Shown: in pieces, positions 16,112-25,310 of the stretch
Position numbering within the stretch: position 1 is the stretch's first letter
Layout: each line of letters begins with the position of its first letter
From: Actinomycetes bacterium
Lineage (GTDB): Bacteria > Actinomycetota > Thermoleophilia > Gaiellales > Gaiellaceae
Assembly: GCA_023251945.1 (NCBI GenBank)
Contig: JAHEXT010000004.1
Location: forward strand, 1 to 37,181
Length of the DNA stretch: 37,181 nucleotides
Reading direction: 5' to 3'
The notes under the pieces: model-generated
Databases searched by the model: none
What the model was told of the DNA's origin: nothing
What the model saw: only the letters and a program-made list of their open reading frames with translations
Translations under genes and position numbers: made by a program

Positions 16112-16605
16112 AGGGGCGGCCTGTCGATCCGGGGCGAGCGCGGCGCCGGACGGGCAACCGCGAGAAGCCCGGCCAGGCCCGCAAGGCCAAGGTCGTCGCG
16201 CTTCCCGCTCCCACCGAGCGCGCCGAGGTCGTCGAGGTCTCCGCGTTCGCTCCACCGGAGGATCTCCCCGCCGACGCGGCGCCGATCTGGCGGCAGGCGA
16301 TCGCCGAGCTCGAACCGCGAGGCCTGCGGGCCGCCGACCTCGAAGGCGTCCGGATGATGTGCATGGCAGCGCTCCGCGCCCGGCAGGCAGCACACGAGAT
16401 CGAGCGGTACGGGCTGCTGGTGCAGGGTCAACGCGGCCCGATGCCGAACCCGATGCTCAAGATCGAGAAGGACGCCACGGCGACGTATCTGCGTCTCGCT
16501 GAGCAGTACGGCCTCACCCTCGCGTCGCGGATGCGGCTCGGGCTGATGACCCTCGTCGGCGAGTCGATGCTCGGCGCGTTGAACCGCGACCTCAACGAGG
16601 GCTGA
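16108..16605 (+). CDS. Terminase small subunit, P27 family
   Basis: MKGRPVDPGRARRRTGNREKPGQ..., GPMPNPMLKIEKDATATYLRLAEQYGLTLASRMRL; adjacent to TerL. Confidence 0.85.
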   Translation: MKGRPVDPGRARRRTGNREKPGQARKAKVVALPAPTERAEVVEVSAFAPPEDLPADAAPIWRQAIAELEPRGLRAADLEGVRMMCMAALRARQAAHEIERYGLLVQGQRGPMPNPMLKIEKDATATYLRLAEQYGLTLASRMRLGLMTLVGESMLGALNRDLNEG

Positions 16606-16608
16606 CCG

Positions 16609-18111
16609 GTGGCGTCCCGGGCGGCTACGGCCTCGAAGCCGGCTGTGCTCTCGCAGACACCGCGGGTGCTGCGCTTCTTCCAACGTCATCTCCGCCACCC
16701 GATGAAGGGCCGGTGGGCCGGGCAACCGTTCATCCCTGAGCCGTGGCAGGTCTCGGAGATCATCGACCCGATCTTCGGGACGATCGACGCCAAGACCGGT
16801 CTGCGCGTCGTGACCGATGCCGTGATCGGCGTCGCCCGCAAGAACGGCAAGACCGGGATCGGCGCCGGGATCGCGGTGTACGGCACGTTCGCGGACGGGC
16901 ACTGGAACCCGAAGACCGGCGAGTGGGTCCCGGAGTGGGGAGCCGAGGTCTACTCGATCGCACCGTCGAAGACGCAGGCGCACCTCGTGTTCGACCCGGC
17001 TAAGCAGATGGTCGCCGCGTCGCCGTATCTGCGTGCCGCGGCCCGGGTGTACAAAGACGCGATCGAGGTCCGCGAGACCGGCGCGGTCTACCGGGTCATC
17101 GCGTCGGCCGGCGACCTCGCGCACGGCTTCAACCCGAGCCTGGTGCTCGCCGACGAGATCCACGCGCTGCGGACCGCGGCGCACCGCGAGCTATGGGCCG
17201 CGATCACCACCGGCGGCGGCGCCCGTGAGCAGCCGCTCCTCGTCGCGATCACGACCGCGGGCTATGACCGCGAGACGGTCCTCTACGACCTCTACAAGAA
17301 GGGCAAGGGCCGACACCCGCGCAGCTTCTACTTCCGGTGGTGGTCGGCGCCGGAGGGCTGCAAGATCAACGATCCGAAGGCCGCCCGGGCAGCGAACCCG
17401 GCGTCTTGGATCACGGCGAAGTACCTGCGCGCCCAGGCAGCGAAGCCGGGCATGCATCCGGCCGTGTTCCGGCGGCTGCATCTCAACCAGTGGACCGGCT
17501 CCGCTGAGCGGTGGATCGCCCAGGAGGAGTGGGATGCGTGCGGCGCGAAGCCGAAGATCCCTCCCGGAGCGCCGGTCTGCATCGGGATCGACTCGGCTCC
17601 GAAACGCGACACGACAGCGGTGGCGGTCGTGCACCGAGACGACGACGGCGTGCATCACGTCGTCGTGCACGGCTGGGCCGCCGACCGGACGATGGGCTAC
17701 GTCGACTTCGTGCAGCTCGAGGACTTCGTCCGGGAGCTGTGCACCGTCTACGACGTGCGCCGCATCCTCGTCGACCCGTACGCGATGCAACGCACGATGA
17801 TGGTCCTCGCCGGCGAAGGCCTCCCCGTCGAGGAGTACCCGCAGCAAGACGCCTACATGGTCCCAGCGTCGCAGAACATCTACGACCTCGTCCTCGAACG
17901 GAGGCTCCGCCACGGCGGCCATCCGCTCCTCCAGGCCCATTCCGACAACGCCGCGGCTGTCGTCACGGCGCGGGGCTGGAAGCTCCACAAGCTCCGGTCG
18001 ATCGGGCCGATCGACGCGCTCACCGCGACGACGATCGCATGCCAGGTCGCCGAACAGGACGGCCAGACCCCCGCCCCGGATCCGGGGATGCGGATCCTTG
18101 ACCTCGGGTGA
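16609..18111 (+). CDS. Terminase large subunit
   Basis: VIGVARKNGKTGIGAGIAVYG Walker A-like, SLVLADEIHAL Walker B, nuclease CIGIDSAPKRDTTAVAVV. Confidence 0.95.
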   Translation: MASRAATASKPAVLSQTPRVLRFFQRHLRHPMKGRWAGQPFIPEPWQVSEIIDPIFGTIDAKTGLRVVTDAVIGVARKNGKTGIGAGIAVYGTFADGHWNPKTGEWVPEWGAEVYSIAPSKTQAHLVFDPAKQMVAASPYLRAAARVYKDAIEVRETGAVYRVIASAGDLAHGFNPSLVLADEIHALRTAAHRELWAAITTGGGAREQPLLVAITTAGYDRETVLYDLYKKGKGRHPRSFYFRWWSAPEGCKINDPKAARAANPASWITAKYLRAQAAKPGMHPAVFRRLHLNQWTGSAERWIAQEEWDACGAKPKIPPGAPVCIGIDSAPKRDTTAVAVVHRDDDGVHHVVVHGWAADRTMGYVDFVQLEDFVRELCTVYDVRRILVDPYAMQRTMMVLAGEGLPVEEYPQQDAYMVPASQNIYDLVLERRLRHGGHPLLQAHSDNAAAVVTARGWKLHKLRSIGPIDALTATTIACQVAEQDGQTPAPDPGMRILDLG

Positions 18112-18115
18112 GCGC

Positions 18116-18142
18116 GGGTGACTCGACCCGCAGGATTGGGCC
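18116..18142 (+). repeat. Start-associated repeat, copy A
   Basis: GGGTGAC-TCGACCCGC-AGGATTG-GGCC then GTG 18143. Confidence 0.8.
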
Positions 18143-18304
18143 GTGCACAAGCGTCGCTCCGAGTTCCGTTCGCTGGTCGTTGAGAGCGTCGGCGTCGCCC
18201 TGATCGTCGCCGCGGCCGCGATCTTGGCCGGCGCCGGCGTCGCCCTCGCATGCGCGGGCATCTGGCTTGTCGTCGTCGCGAACGTGACCGGCGAGGGGCC
18301 CTAG
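18143..18304 (+). CDS. Small membrane protein between TerL and portal
   Basis: VHKRRSEFRSLVVESVGVALIVAAAAILAGAGVALACAGIWLVVVANVTGEGP; 53 aa, absent from ORF track; stop abuts portal ATG. Confidence 0.7.
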   Translation: MHKRRSEFRSLVVESVGVALIVAAAAILAGAGVALACAGIWLVVVANVTGEGP

Positions 18305-19642
18305 ATGGGGTTTCTGGGCCGCGCCCTTCGCGCGTCACGCGGGCCGTCTATCCCTGTGAGCAGCTCCGCCGCGGCTGGACTGTTCGGCTCGACGGCCGTC
18401 ACCGACGCCGGCGCCGAAATCGCCGCGCAGCCCGAACGGGCGCTGCGCTTCTCCGCCGTCTACGCCTGCGTCCGGCTGATCTCGGAAGCGATCGGCGGCC
18501 TGCCCGTCGACCTCGTGCGGACGAAGGGCCGGTTCCGGGAGCAGCTCCCCGACCATCCAGTCGCGTCGCTCGTAGCAGACGTCCCGAACCCTGAGATGGA
18601 CGCCGCCGAGCTCTGGCGCCAAACCGTCGGCTGGAAGCTCCTGCGCGGCAACAGCTACATCCTCCCCGAGTTCGACGCTCGCGGCCGCTGGTCGGCGCTC
18701 TGGCCGGTGCCCCCGACTCGCGTCACCCCCGCGCGTCGCACCGACGGGCGCCTCGCGTACGTCGTGCGCCTCGCGCCCGGCGAGTACGCGGGCACCCTGG
18801 CCCGCGAAACCGACGTCGTGCTCGACCCGACCGAGCTGCTGCACTTCCGGGCGTTCGGCCTCGGCGTCATCGGCCTCTCCCCCATAGGCCAGGCCGCGGA
18901 GGCCGTTGGGCTCGGCCTCACCGCCGAGGAGTACGGGTCGCGTGCGTTCCAGCAGGGCTCGAAACCCGGCGGGATCATCAAGTCGCAGACCAAGCTCACC
19001 GACGAGCAGTGGCAGCGGCTCCGGACCAGATGGAAGGAGATGCACCAAGGGGTGCGCCGCTCCCACCTCGTCGGCATCCTCGAAGACGGCCTCGACTGGC
19101 AGGACACGGGGATGTCGAACGAAGACGCTCAGTTCCTCGAGCTGCGCCGCTTCCAAGTCGCGGACATCGCCCGCATCTTCGGGGTTCCGCCCCACATGAT
19201 CGGCGATGTCGAACGGTCAACGTCGTGGGGGACCGGCATCGAAGCGCAGGGCACCGGATTCGTGGTCTACACGCTCATGCCATGGATCACCCGCCTCGAG
19301 CGCGTCACCCGGATGCGGCTCCTCACCTCGCCGGCCGACCGGGGCGTCAAGATCCGCTGGAACGTCGACGGGCTGCTCCGAGGCGACTTCCGCGCCCGGA
19401 TGGCCGGCTACGCGCTCGGCCGCCAGTGGGGCATCTACTCGGCGAACGACGTCGCGGCGCTCGAAGACCTCGACCCGATCCCCGGCGGCGACACCCGCCT
19501 CGTCCCCCTCAACATGGGCCTCATCGACGAGAACGGTGAGCTCGCAACCACTCCCGCCGAAGTCGCAGCCCGCGCCGCGCTCCTCAACCGGCTCGGCGCC
19601 TTCACGCAGCCCGCATCCGCCCCGGAGGCACCGGAGCAGTGA
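18305..19642 (+). CDS. Portal protein, HK97 family
   Basis: RFSAVYACVRLISEAIGGLPVDLV, RFQVADIARIFGVPPHMIGDVERSTSWGTGIEAQGTGFVVYTLMPWITRLE. Confidence 0.95.
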   Translation: MGFLGRALRASRGPSIPVSSSAAAGLFGSTAVTDAGAEIAAQPERALRFSAVYACVRLISEAIGGLPVDLVRTKGRFREQLPDHPVASLVADVPNPEMDAAELWRQTVGWKLLRGNSYILPEFDARGRWSALWPVPPTRVTPARRTDGRLAYVVRLAPGEYAGTLARETDVVLDPTELLHFRAFGLGVIGLSPIGQAAEAVGLGLTAEEYGSRAFQQGSKPGGIIKSQTKLTDEQWQRLRTRWKEMHQGVRRSHLVGILEDGLDWQDTGMSNEDAQFLELRRFQVADIARIFGVPPHMIGDVERSTSWGTGIEAQGTGFVVYTLMPWITRLERVTRMRLLTSPADRGVKIRWNVDGLLRGDFRARMAGYALGRQWGIYSANDVAALEDLDPIPGGDTRLVPLNMGLIDENGELATTPAEVAARAALLNRLGAFTQPASAPEAPEQ

Positions 19643-19902
19643 CCGGCCCGGCGCCTCGACGGTTCGCGCTGCACCGCGACCTCGACGTGTCAGGCGTCAG
19701 CGGCACCGGCATCGTCGCCTACGGCGTCGAGTTCCCCGACGGGACCTGCGCGACCCGCTGGAACGCCGCCCGGGCACAGACCTGCTGCTGGACGTCGATC
19801 GACGACGTCGTCCACGTCCACGGCCACGGCGGCGCAACAAGGCTCGTCTGGATCGACCCGCCCCCCGGTCGGGTGACAGCCCCTCCATCATCGGGCCCGT
19901 GA
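19639..19902 (+). CDS. Conserved small phage protein
   Basis: FALHRDLDVSGVSGTGIVAYGVEFPDGTCATRWN...HGHGGATRLVWID. Confidence 0.7.
   Translation: MTGPAPRRFALHRDLDVSGVSGTGIVAYGVEFPDGTCATRWNAARAQTCCWTSIDDVVHVHGHGGATRLVWIDPPPGRVTAPPSSGP
19871..19898 (+). repeat. Start-associated repeat, copy C
   Basis: GGGTGAC-AGCCCCTCC-ATCATCG-GGCCC then GTG 19899. Confidence 0.85.
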
Positions 19903-20648
19903 CCGAACGGGAACGCATCCGGCGGAACTTCCAGCTCTCCGGCGTCGAGATCCGCGCCGCCGACGACGGAAAGATCACCTTCCGCGGCTACGCGGCCGTG
20001 TTCAACTCCGCAAGCGTCGACTTCGGCGGCTGGCGTGAGGTGATCGAACCCGGCGCGTTCACAGCCACCCTCGCGGCCGGCCCCCGGGTCCTGCTGCTCC
20101 ACAACCACGACGCGAATCTCGTTCTCGCCTCCACCGACAACGGGACCCTGAAGCTCTCCCAGGACGAGAAGGGTCTCCTCGTCGAAGCGACCTTCGCAGA
20201 CGTGTCCTACTCAAGTGACGTCGCGACGCTGTACCGGGAGGGGTACCTCGCGCACATGTCGTTCGCGTTCTGGATCGTGTCGCGGCGTTGGGATGACCGA
20301 GGCGGCGAGATGTTCCGCGTCATCGAGGAAGTCGACATGGACGGCGGAGACGTCTCGACCGTCGCGTACCCCGCCTACCTCGGCACCTCAGGTGAGATCC
20401 GAGGCGAGATCCTCGACGCGCTGCGCAGGGTCGCGGACCTCGACCCGGCAGCAGCGAAGGCCGCGTTCGCCGAGCTGCGAGACGGCCACCCCCTCGACGA
20501 CGCCACCCAGGCGCTTCTCCGCCGGGCTGCTGCGGCGCTCGACGCCCTCGTCGGAGACGACGGCCCGCCGTCGGGTGACATCCCCTCCATCATCGACACA
20601 GCACGAGATCGCACCCTTCGACTGCACGAAAGGCGGATGGGCCGATGA
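19899..20648 (+). CDS. HK97-family prohead protease
   Basis: ITFRGYAAVFNSASVDFGGWREVIEPGAFTATL, LLHNHD, YLAHMSFAFWI; GTG at 19899. Confidence 0.92.
   Translation: MTERERIRRNFQLSGVEIRAADDGKITFRGYAAVFNSASVDFGGWREVIEPGAFTATLAAGPRVLLLHNHDANLVLASTDNGTLKLSQDEKGLLVEATFADVSYSSDVATLYREGYLAHMSFAFWIVSRRWDDRGGEMFRVIEEVDMDGGDVSTVAYPAYLGTSGEIRGEILDALRRVADLDPAAAKAAFAELRDGHPLDDATQALLRRAAAALDALVGDDGPPSGDIPSIIDTARDRTLRLHERRMGR
20573..20597 (+). repeat. Start-associated repeat, copy D (inside protease 3' end)
   Basis: GGGTGACATCCCCTCCATCATCGAC; 26-bp identity (from C20572) to copy F; 48 bp before capsid ATG. Confidence 0.8.
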
Positions 20649-21847
20649 GCAAGCTGCGCGAGATGCGCGAGAAGCGAGCGAACCTCTGGGAGCAGATGAA
20701 GGCGCTGCGCGACGCTGCCGAGGGGCGCGACTTCACCGCGGAGGAGAACCAGTCCTGGGACCAGCTCGACGGCGAGATCGAGGCCCTCACCCGCCAGATC
20801 GACCGGGACGAGAAGCTCTCCGAGCGTGAGCGGCAGGTCGGCGACGTCGACCCGATCCCCGACCCGGACACCCGCAAGGACGACGGCGACGCGCAGAAGC
20901 GTGCCGCGGACATCTTCGCCCGGTACCTGCGCGCCGGTGAGCGCGGCATCAGCGCCGAGGAGTTCCGGGCGCTCGAGTCGACCCGACCCGAGCTCGGCGG
21001 CTACCTCGTCGCCCCCCAGACGTTCGTGACGCAGCTCCTCCAGGCCGTCGACGCCGAGGTCTTCGTGCGCCAGTGGGCGACGAAGTACCAGGTCGCGACG
21101 AACGAGAGCCTCGGCGTCCCGAGCCTCGACGCCGACCCCGACGACGGCGACTGGACCGCGGAGCTCGCCACAGGCAACGAAGACAGCGCGATGGCGTTCG
21201 GCAAGCGCGAGCTCGTCCCGCACCCCCTCGCGAAGCGCGTCAAGCTCTCCAACAAGCTGCTCCGCCAGGCCGCGATCGACCCCGAAGCCCTCGTCCGGGC
21301 CCGACTCGCGCAGAAGTTCGCGGTCACGCAGGAGAAGGGGTTCTTCACCGGCAGCGGCGTGAACCAGCCCCTCGGCTTCTTCACCGCCTCCGCGCACGGC
21401 ATCTCGACCGGTCGAGACGTCGTGTGCGGCACGACCACGGCGATCACCGCCGACGGCCTCATCGACCTCAAGTACGGGCTCAAGAGCCAGTACTGGCCGC
21501 GCGCGAAGTGGGTGTTCCACCGCGACGCAGTCAAGCAGATCCGCAAGCTGAAGGACCAGCAGGACCAGTACCTCTGGCAGCCGGGCCTGCAGGCAGGCCA
21601 GCCCGACTCGATCCTCGACACGCCGTTCGTCGTGAGCGAGTTCGCCCCGAACACGTTCACGACCGGGCAGTACACGGCGATCATCGGCGACTTCAGCTTC
21701 TACTGGATCGCCGACGCGCTCGACATGACCGTGCAGCGCCTCGTCGAGCTGTACGCCGAGAAGAACCAGACCGGGTTCATCGGCCGGCTCGAGACCGACG
21801 GCATGCCGGTCCTCGAAGAGGCGTTCATCCGCGGGAAGCTCGCCTAG
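20645..21847 (+). CDS. Major capsid protein, HK97 fold
   Basis: N-terminal coiled coil, GGYLVAPQTFVTQLLQAVDAEVFVRQWATKYQV, ...YTAIIGDFSFYWIADALDMTVQRL. Confidence 0.95.
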   Translation: MSKLREMREKRANLWEQMKALRDAAEGRDFTAEENQSWDQLDGEIEALTRQIDRDEKLSERERQVGDVDPIPDPDTRKDDGDAQKRAADIFARYLRAGERGISAEEFRALESTRPELGGYLVAPQTFVTQLLQAVDAEVFVRQWATKYQVATNESLGVPSLDADPDDGDWTAELATGNEDSAMAFGKRELVPHPLAKRVKLSNKLLRQAAIDPEALVRARLAQKFAVTQEKGFFTGSGVNQPLGFFTASAHGISTGRDVVCGTTTAITADGLIDLKYGLKSQYWPRAKWVFHRDAVKQIRKLKDQQDQYLWQPGLQAGQPDSILDTPFVVSEFAPNTFTTGQYTAIIGDFSFYWIADALDMTVQRLVELYAEKNQTGFIGRLETDGMPVLEEAFIRGKLA

Positions 21848-21860
21848 CAAAGGAGACCCG

Positions 21861-22247
21861 ATGCTCGGGGTACGCAAGACAGCCACCATCGCGCAGAGCC
21901 TCACGCCCGCGGCGCGTACAGCGTCCGCGAACGGTACGGGTGTCGACCTCGCCGGGTACGAGCGTGCGCTGGTGGTGGTCGAGTCCGGCACGATCACGGA
22001 CGGCACCCACACGATCGAGGTCCAGGAATCCGCGGACAACTCGACGTTCACCGCGGTCGCGGACACGGACCTCGAAGGCACCGAACCCGCGATCGCCGCA
22101 GCGAACGACGACACGGTCTGGACGATCGGGTACGTCGGCACCAAGCGGTACGTCCGCGTCGCGGTGACCGTCGCGGGAGCGACGACCGGCGGCGTCTACG
22201 GCGCGCAGGTCGTGCGGCTCGGACCGTCACGGAAGCAGCCGCACTGA
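21861..22247 (+). CDS. Hypothetical structural/decoration-like protein
   Basis: SD AGGAGA; beta-rich sequence after capsid. Confidence 0.6.
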   Translation: MLGVRKTATIAQSLTPAARTASANGTGVDLAGYERALVVVESGTITDGTHTIEVQESADNSTFTAVADTDLEGTEPAIAAANDDTVWTIGYVGTKRYVRVAVTVAGATTGGVYGAQVVRLGPSRKQPH

Positions 22248-22525
22248 TGCGGGTCCGGATGGTGACCCTCGCGGCCGGGCCCGGCGGGGTGCGTCGCCCC
22301 GGCGACGTCATCGACGTCTCGTCGCACGAGGCTCGCGACCTGCTCGAAGGCGGCTACGCCGTCCCGGTCGGTCGCGGCGAAGCCGAGACCGCGGACGCTC
22401 CCGCCGCGGACGAGACCACCGCGCGCAAGACCGCCCGGGGCCGAGGGAAGACCAAGGCAGCGGACGCTCCCGCCGCGGACGAGACTGCAGGCGACGACGC
22501 CACGGACGGCGACGACGCCACGTAG
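22247..22525 (+). CDS. Small head-associated protein with acidic repeat tail
   Basis: RRPGDVIDVSSHEARDLLEGGYAVPV; tail with duplicated ADAPAADET (GCGGACGCTCCCGCCGCGGACGAGAC at 22391 and 22460). Confidence 0.65.
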   Translation: MRVRMVTLAAGPGGVRRPGDVIDVSSHEARDLLEGGYAVPVGRGEAETADAPAADETTARKTARGRGKTKAADAPAADETAGDDATDGDDAT

Positions 22526-22546
22526 CGGGCACCGACCCGCATGTGA

Positions 22547-22574
22547 GGACCGGCCCCCTACGGGGGGTCGGTCC
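22547..22574 (+). terminator. Hairpin after head genes, terminator candidate
   Basis: GGACCGGCCCCC-tacg-GGGGGTCGGTCC, one mismatch; no U-tract. Confidence 0.6.
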
Positions 22575-22583
22575 GCGTCCGGC

Positions 22584-22611
22584 GGGTGACACCGACCGCA
22601 TCATCGGCCCG
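22584..22611 (+). repeat. Start-associated repeat, copy E
   Basis: GGGTGAC-ACCGACCGC-ATCATCG-GCCCG then ATG 22612 (mini-ORF). Confidence 0.8.
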
Positions 22612-22628
22612 ATGGAAACGAGACCTCC

Positions 22629-23225
22629 GTGCCTCTGACCGACACCGGCCGCAACGGCCTCCTCACCTCCGGCGCCGCGGCGATCACGCACCTCGCTCTC
22701 CTCGATGCGACCTTGGCCGAGATCTCGGGCGGCAGCCCCGCGTACGCCCGCCAGGCTGTCTCGTGGACGGCAGCGTCGGGCGGTGTGCGCGACAACCAGG
22801 CGACAGTCCCGTTCGACGTCCCCGCCACGACGATCGCCGCGGCCGGGTTCCGCGACGCGCTCTCCGGCGGGAACGACCTCGGCTGGGCTCCGCTCGGCGC
22901 CCACACCGCACTCGTCGCTCTCGCGGCCGCCGGGACCGACACCCTCACCTCCTACGCGCACGGCCTCGCGAACGACCAGCGCGTCTTCGCCTTCGACCTG
23001 TTCGCCGGAGGCCTACCCGCAGGGCTGGCCGAGACGGCCCTCTACTGGATCGTCGCCGCGACCACCGACACGTTCCAGCTCGCGACATCGCAGGGTGGCG
23101 CCGCCGTGAACGTCACCGGTGACGGCGAGCTGGTCGTGCAGCGCTGCTCGCCGCAGACGTTCGCCGCGCAGGGCCTCTGCGAAATCCAGGCAGGCCAGCT
23201 CGATCTCGACCTGCGGATGGTCTGA
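22629..23225 (+). CDS. Hypothetical phage structural protein
   Basis: VPLTDTGRNGLLTSGAAAITHLALLDA..., GTG start. Confidence 0.6.
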   Translation: MPLTDTGRNGLLTSGAAAITHLALLDATLAEISGGSPAYARQAVSWTAASGGVRDNQATVPFDVPATTIAAAGFRDALSGGNDLGWAPLGAHTALVALAAAGTDTLTSYAHGLANDQRVFAFDLFAGGLPAGLAETALYWIVAATTDTFQLATSQGGAAVNVTGDGELVVQRCSPQTFAAQGLCEIQAGQLDLDLRMV

Positions 23226-23226
23226 C

Positions 23227-23670
23227 ATGGCGCTCACCGTGACTGCTGTTGCGGGAGCGGCGATCCGCGGTGCACTCACAGCGCTCGACGCCCACATCCG
23301 AGACCCGGCATGGTTCTGCGGGACGAGCGCGGACCTCGCGATCCCGCCGGCTGAGGCGCTGGAGCATCGCGCCGCGGCCGGCGAGAAGGTCCTCGTCGTG
23401 CGTGACGGCGGCACGCGGGTCGGCCTCGCTGTCGTGCGACCGTCAGACGGCCGACTTCGCTGGGTGCTGTGCCGCCCCGCCTACTACGCCGACGTCCTCA
23501 CCGCGCTCGGCGAGCACATCGCCGCGGCATGGGGCGTCAACGGCTGGGCGTGGAACGAGGGCGACAACGAACGCACCCGGGCGCTCCGGGCGCATCCGCG
23601 GCTCAAGATCACCGACGAGAAGAGCACGGAGGACGGCACTCTCCTGATCCGCGCCGAATGGGCCGGCTGA
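23227..23670 (+). CDS. Hypothetical protein, possibly GNAT-like
   Basis: VLVVRDGGTRVGLAVVRPSDGRLRWVLCRPAYYADVLTAL...NEGDNERTRALRAHPRL; fold assignment speculative. Confidence 0.45.
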   Translation: MALTVTAVAGAAIRGALTALDAHIRDPAWFCGTSADLAIPPAEALEHRAAAGEKVLVVRDGGTRVGLAVVRPSDGRLRWVLCRPAYYADVLTALGEHIAAAWGVNGWAWNEGDNERTRALRAHPRLKITDEKSTEDGTLLIRAEWAG

Positions 23671-23671
23671 C

Positions 23672-24427
23672 ATGCCGACCCTCGATCTCCAAGTCGCGGC
23701 GAGCGCCGACGACGCATTCCAGGACTCGGGCGGTTCGGTCAACACGACAGCGGCCGAGCATCTCCTACTGGCGGGCAGCACATGGCTCGGGCTCCGCTTC
23801 ACCGCCGTGACGATCCCGCCGGGTTCGATCGTCTCCGCGGCGACACTGCAGATCTACGCTCCGAACACCAAGTACGACTCGGTCAACGCCGACATCTACG
23901 GCCAGGCTGCCGACAACCCCGCAGCGTTCACGGCCGCGACGAACGGCATCTCGTCGAGGCCACGCACCACCAGCAAGGCCACATGGACGGGTGATCTCGC
24001 GGGGCCCGGCTGGCGAGCTGCTCCAGACCTCGCAGCGGTCGTCCAGGAGATCATCGACCGGCCTGGCTGGGCGTCCGGCAACGCCCTCGCGCTCATCTGC
24101 GACGACATCAACTGCGGCCTGTCGGTGCGCACCTGGGACTACGCAGGCCACGCGCACGGAGCGCAGCTCGACATCACCTACACGACACCGGTGCCGGTCT
24201 CCGCACGTCTCGCCGCGGCCGCGACCGGCAGCGCAACCCAACGGCCGACACTGCGCGCCTCAGCCATGCTCGCCGCCGCCGCGGTCGCCACCGCCGCTCT
24301 GCAGCCCGTCACCCCCCTCACCGTCGGCGAAGCAGCCGGAGGTGCCCGCAGCGTCGAGCCGGGGACACGCACTGCAGGCGGAGCGGAAGCCGCAGGAGGA
24401 GCGCGCGGGATGGGCGCCGGCGGGTGA
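23672..24427 (+). CDS. DNRLRE-like beta domain protein with low-complexity C-terminus
   Basis: WLGLRFTAVTIPPGSIVSAATLQIYAP...; Ala/Gly-rich tail. Confidence 0.5.
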   Translation: MPTLDLQVAASADDAFQDSGGSVNTTAAEHLLLAGSTWLGLRFTAVTIPPGSIVSAATLQIYAPNTKYDSVNADIYGQAADNPAAFTAATNGISSRPRTTSKATWTGDLAGPGWRAAPDLAAVVQEIIDRPGWASGNALALICDDINCGLSVRTWDYAGHAHGAQLDITYTTPVPVSARLAAAATGSATQRPTLRASAMLAAAAVATAALQPVTPLTVGEAAGGARSVEPGTRTAGGAEAAGGARGMGAGG

Positions 24428-24449
24428 CTCGACCCGCAGGATTGGCGCC
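24422..24449 (+). repeat. Start-associated repeat, copy B
   Basis: GGGTGAC-TCGACCCGC-AGGATTG-GCGCC then GTG 24450; first 24 nt identical to copy A. Confidence 0.85.
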
Positions 24450-25307
24450 GTGGACCGAATCCTGCGCCGCACCTCCGCGACGATCACCCTCGAGATCTAC
24501 GACGCGTCCGGTGCGCTCGTCGACGCGACGGGACTCCCTACCGTCACGATCGAGGACTCAGCGGGCGTCGCGATCGCCACGGACCGTGTCACAACCCGGG
24601 CGAGCGTCGGCGTCTACGACGCTGCCCTCTCGCCCGCCGAGACTGCCGTCCTCGACTCCTACTCGGCGGCATGGACCGCGACGGTAGGCGGCGCCGAGCA
24701 GACCTTCGCGACGTGGTACGAGACCGTCGGCGGGTTCCTCTTCTCGATCGCCGAGCTTCGCGGCGAGGACGAAGCCCTCGCCGACACCGGCGCGTACCCT
24801 GCAGCGCAGATCCGCCGGGCCCGCAACTCCGCCGAGGACCGGCTCGAGCAGCTCTGCGGCCTGGCGTTCGTCCCACGAGGCCGACGCGTCAGCCTCGACG
24901 GCAACGACGAAGCCGGCATCCTGCTACCCGACCTGTCCGTCACCGCCGTCGTCGCCGCATCCGTGGACGGCACAGCGCTCACCGGCGACGAGCTCGCAGC
25001 CCTCGCCGTGTACGGATACGGGCTCGTGGTCCGTGGCGACGGTGGCGTGTGGACCGCGGGGCAGCGAAACGTCGAGGTCTTCTACGAGCACGGCATGGCC
25101 GTCGCACCCGAACCGGTCCGCCGCGCCGCACGCAAGCTCGCCGCCTCCGAGATCCTCCCGTCCGCGGTGCCGGACCGGGCTGTCGCGGAATCGACCGATG
25201 TGGGGACGATCCGCTGGTCGATCGCCGGCCGCGACGGCCCGACAGGTATCCCCGAAGTCGACGCCGTGATCGACCAGTTCGCGTCCCGCGACCTCATCGG
25301 AGGCTGA
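24450..25307 (+). CDS. Head-tail connector protein
   Basis: IRRARNSAEDRLEQLCGLAFVPRGRRVSLDG..., RNVEVFYEHGMAVAPEPVRRAARKLAASEILPSAVPDRAVAEST. Confidence 0.75.
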   Translation: MDRILRRTSATITLEIYDASGALVDATGLPTVTIEDSAGVAIATDRVTTRASVGVYDAALSPAETAVLDSYSAAWTATVGGAEQTFATWYETVGGFLFSIAELRGEDEALADTGAYPAAQIRRARNSAEDRLEQLCGLAFVPRGRRVSLDGNDEAGILLPDLSVTAVVAASVDGTALTGDELAALAVYGYGLVVRGDGGVWTAGQRNVEVFYEHGMAVAPEPVRRAARKLAASEILPSAVPDRAVAESTDVGTIRWSIAGRDGPTGIPEVDAVIDQFASRDLIGG

Positions 25308-25310
25308 GCC

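Noticed and set aside
20375-22144. Minus-strand ORF of 589 aa
   Set aside because: Antisense to protease and major capsid; no recognisable domain.
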